Shown: piece after piece, positions 4,721 through 5,182 of the stretch
Layout of the letters: each line of letters starts with the position of its first letter
Numbering within the stretch: the first letter of the stretch is position 1
Source: Spirochaetales bacterium
GTDB taxonomy: Bacteria; Spirochaetota; Spirochaetia; DSM-27196; PWMO01
Assembly: GCA_007130025.1 (NCBI GenBank)
Contig: SLTF01000073.1
Location: 1-5,182, forward strand
DNA length: 5,182 nt
Direction: 5' to 3'
Position numbers and translations under genes: made by a program
Notes under the pieces: generated by a model
The model's database searches: none
What the model was told of the DNA's origin: nothing
Seen by the model: the letters and a program-made list of their open reading frames with translations, nothing else

Positions 4721-5182
4721 ATCCAATCAGAATCTCGCCCGTCGGGTATCCGATCAGGCGTTCGCCGCGACGCCGGGTCCGCGGCATTGCCAGCGAAATC
4801 AGGCCAACCCTGCCCGCAAACATCGTGAAGATGATCACCACCTTTCCGGCGTCCGACAGCGAATCGGTGATTCCCATGGAGAGGCCCACCGTGCCGAAGG
4901 CCGAGAACGCCTCGAAGAGCAGAACGACCAGCGCCGTGCCCTCGTGCAGGAGGGCACGTTCGGTGATGGTCAGCAACAGGGAAGACACCAGAACGATGAG
5001 CAGTGCCTTGATGAGCAGGCCGTGCGCCTTTCCCACCAGCGATGCGGGAATTCGCCGCTGACCGAGGCGAATATCGCCGTTCTCGTCGGCTATCACCACC
5101 GCCGCGGCCAGAACGACCAGCACGGTCGTCACTTTGATTCCCCCCGCCACTGAGCCGGGGGCCCCACCGGTAAACATAAAAA
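4719..5182 (-). CDS. ktrB: K+ transporter membrane subunit KtrB/TrkH (C-terminal part, 5' end outside window)
   Basis: The C-terminal 153 residues of a Trk/Ktr/HKT-superfamily K+ channel subunit in the cytoplasmic membrane. Visible are a third pore-loop region, FMFTGGAPGSVAGGIKVTT, where the family has GGxPGSTAGGIKT, and the fourth pore loop, EAFSAFGTVGLSMGIT, matching the family's EVFSAFGTVGLS with its filter glycine. Between them run hydrophobic helices (TTVLVVLAAAVVIA and LLIKALLIVLVSSLLLTIT), and the last helix KVVIIFTMFAGRVGLISLAM precedes the short basic tail TRRRGERLIGYPTGEILIG. The MFAGRVG element and the compact tail are KtrB-like. The reading frame is open to the window edge, so the in-frame ATG at 5177 is an internal methionine, not the start. 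It precedes the ktrA-like gene by 11 nt on the same strand. Confidence 0.93.
   Translation of the reverse strand, partial: FMFTGGAPGSVAGGIKVTTVLVVLAAAVVIADENGDIRLGQRRIPASLVGKAHGLLIKALLIVLVSSLLLTITERALLHEGTALVVLLFEAFSAFGTVGLSMGITDSLSDAGKVVIIFTMFAGRVGLISLAMPRTRRRGERLIGYPTGEILIG

Noticed and set aside
1..5182. Mobile element, CRISPR array, tRNA or rRNA
   Set aside because: No transposase, terminal inverted repeats, regularly spaced repeats or tRNA-like sequence were seen on either strand. The window is a coherent transporter and regulation locus.

Overview
The window is a bacterial potassium-homeostasis locus with a moderately GC-rich coding bias. It holds parts of two K+-uptake systems and, between them, a KdpD/KdpE-type two-component system. 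No kdpFABC gene is visible. The host cannot be named with confidence. Several genes appear to be transcribed from TAnnnT-type -10 boxes ending only 6-9 nt before the start codon, with no Shine-Dalgarno sequence. This suggests a lineage that tolerates leaderless mRNAs; a spirochaete, an actinobacterium or another phylum are all possible.

Layout, left to right. Positions 1-253 (minus) are the N-terminal 84 residues of a TrkA-type RCK protein, cut by the window edge. Positions 269-868 (minus) encode an unrecognised 199-aa soluble protein that looks like a receiver fold without its phosphorylation residues, followed by a TPR-like C-terminus. Positions 869-972 are a compact divergent promoter region. 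Positions 973-2928 (plus) encode a 651-aa KdpD-like sensor kinase (Usp, DUF4118 membrane domain, GAF-like, HisKA, HATPase_c) without the KdpD N-terminal P-loop domain. It overlaps by ATGA the 244-aa KdpE/OmpR-family regulator at 2925-3659. Positions 3620-3796 (minus) hold a probable 58-aa single-span membrane protein, convergent with and overlapping the end of the regulator gene. Positions 3901-4707 (minus) encode a KtrA-type RCK protein and 4719-5182 (minus) the C-terminal part of its KtrB/TrkH channel partner, cut by the window edge.

How they fit together. KtrB and KtrA should form a gated K+ translocator, and the left TrkA belongs to a second transporter whose channel lies outside the window. 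The kinase/regulator pair, transcribed away from the left genes and towards the Ktr genes, is likely to sense K+ or osmotic state and control some of these neighbours. The main finding is a pair of near-identical 18-bp sites (15/18 matches), at 933-950 and on the other strand at 3853-3870. Each is built from two CATwAAr-like heptamers with an 11-bp period, the architecture bound by OmpR/KdpE-family regulators. One lies in the divergent promoter ahead of the kinase. The other lies upstream of the small membrane-protein ORF, which makes that unannotated ORF a candidate member of the regulon.
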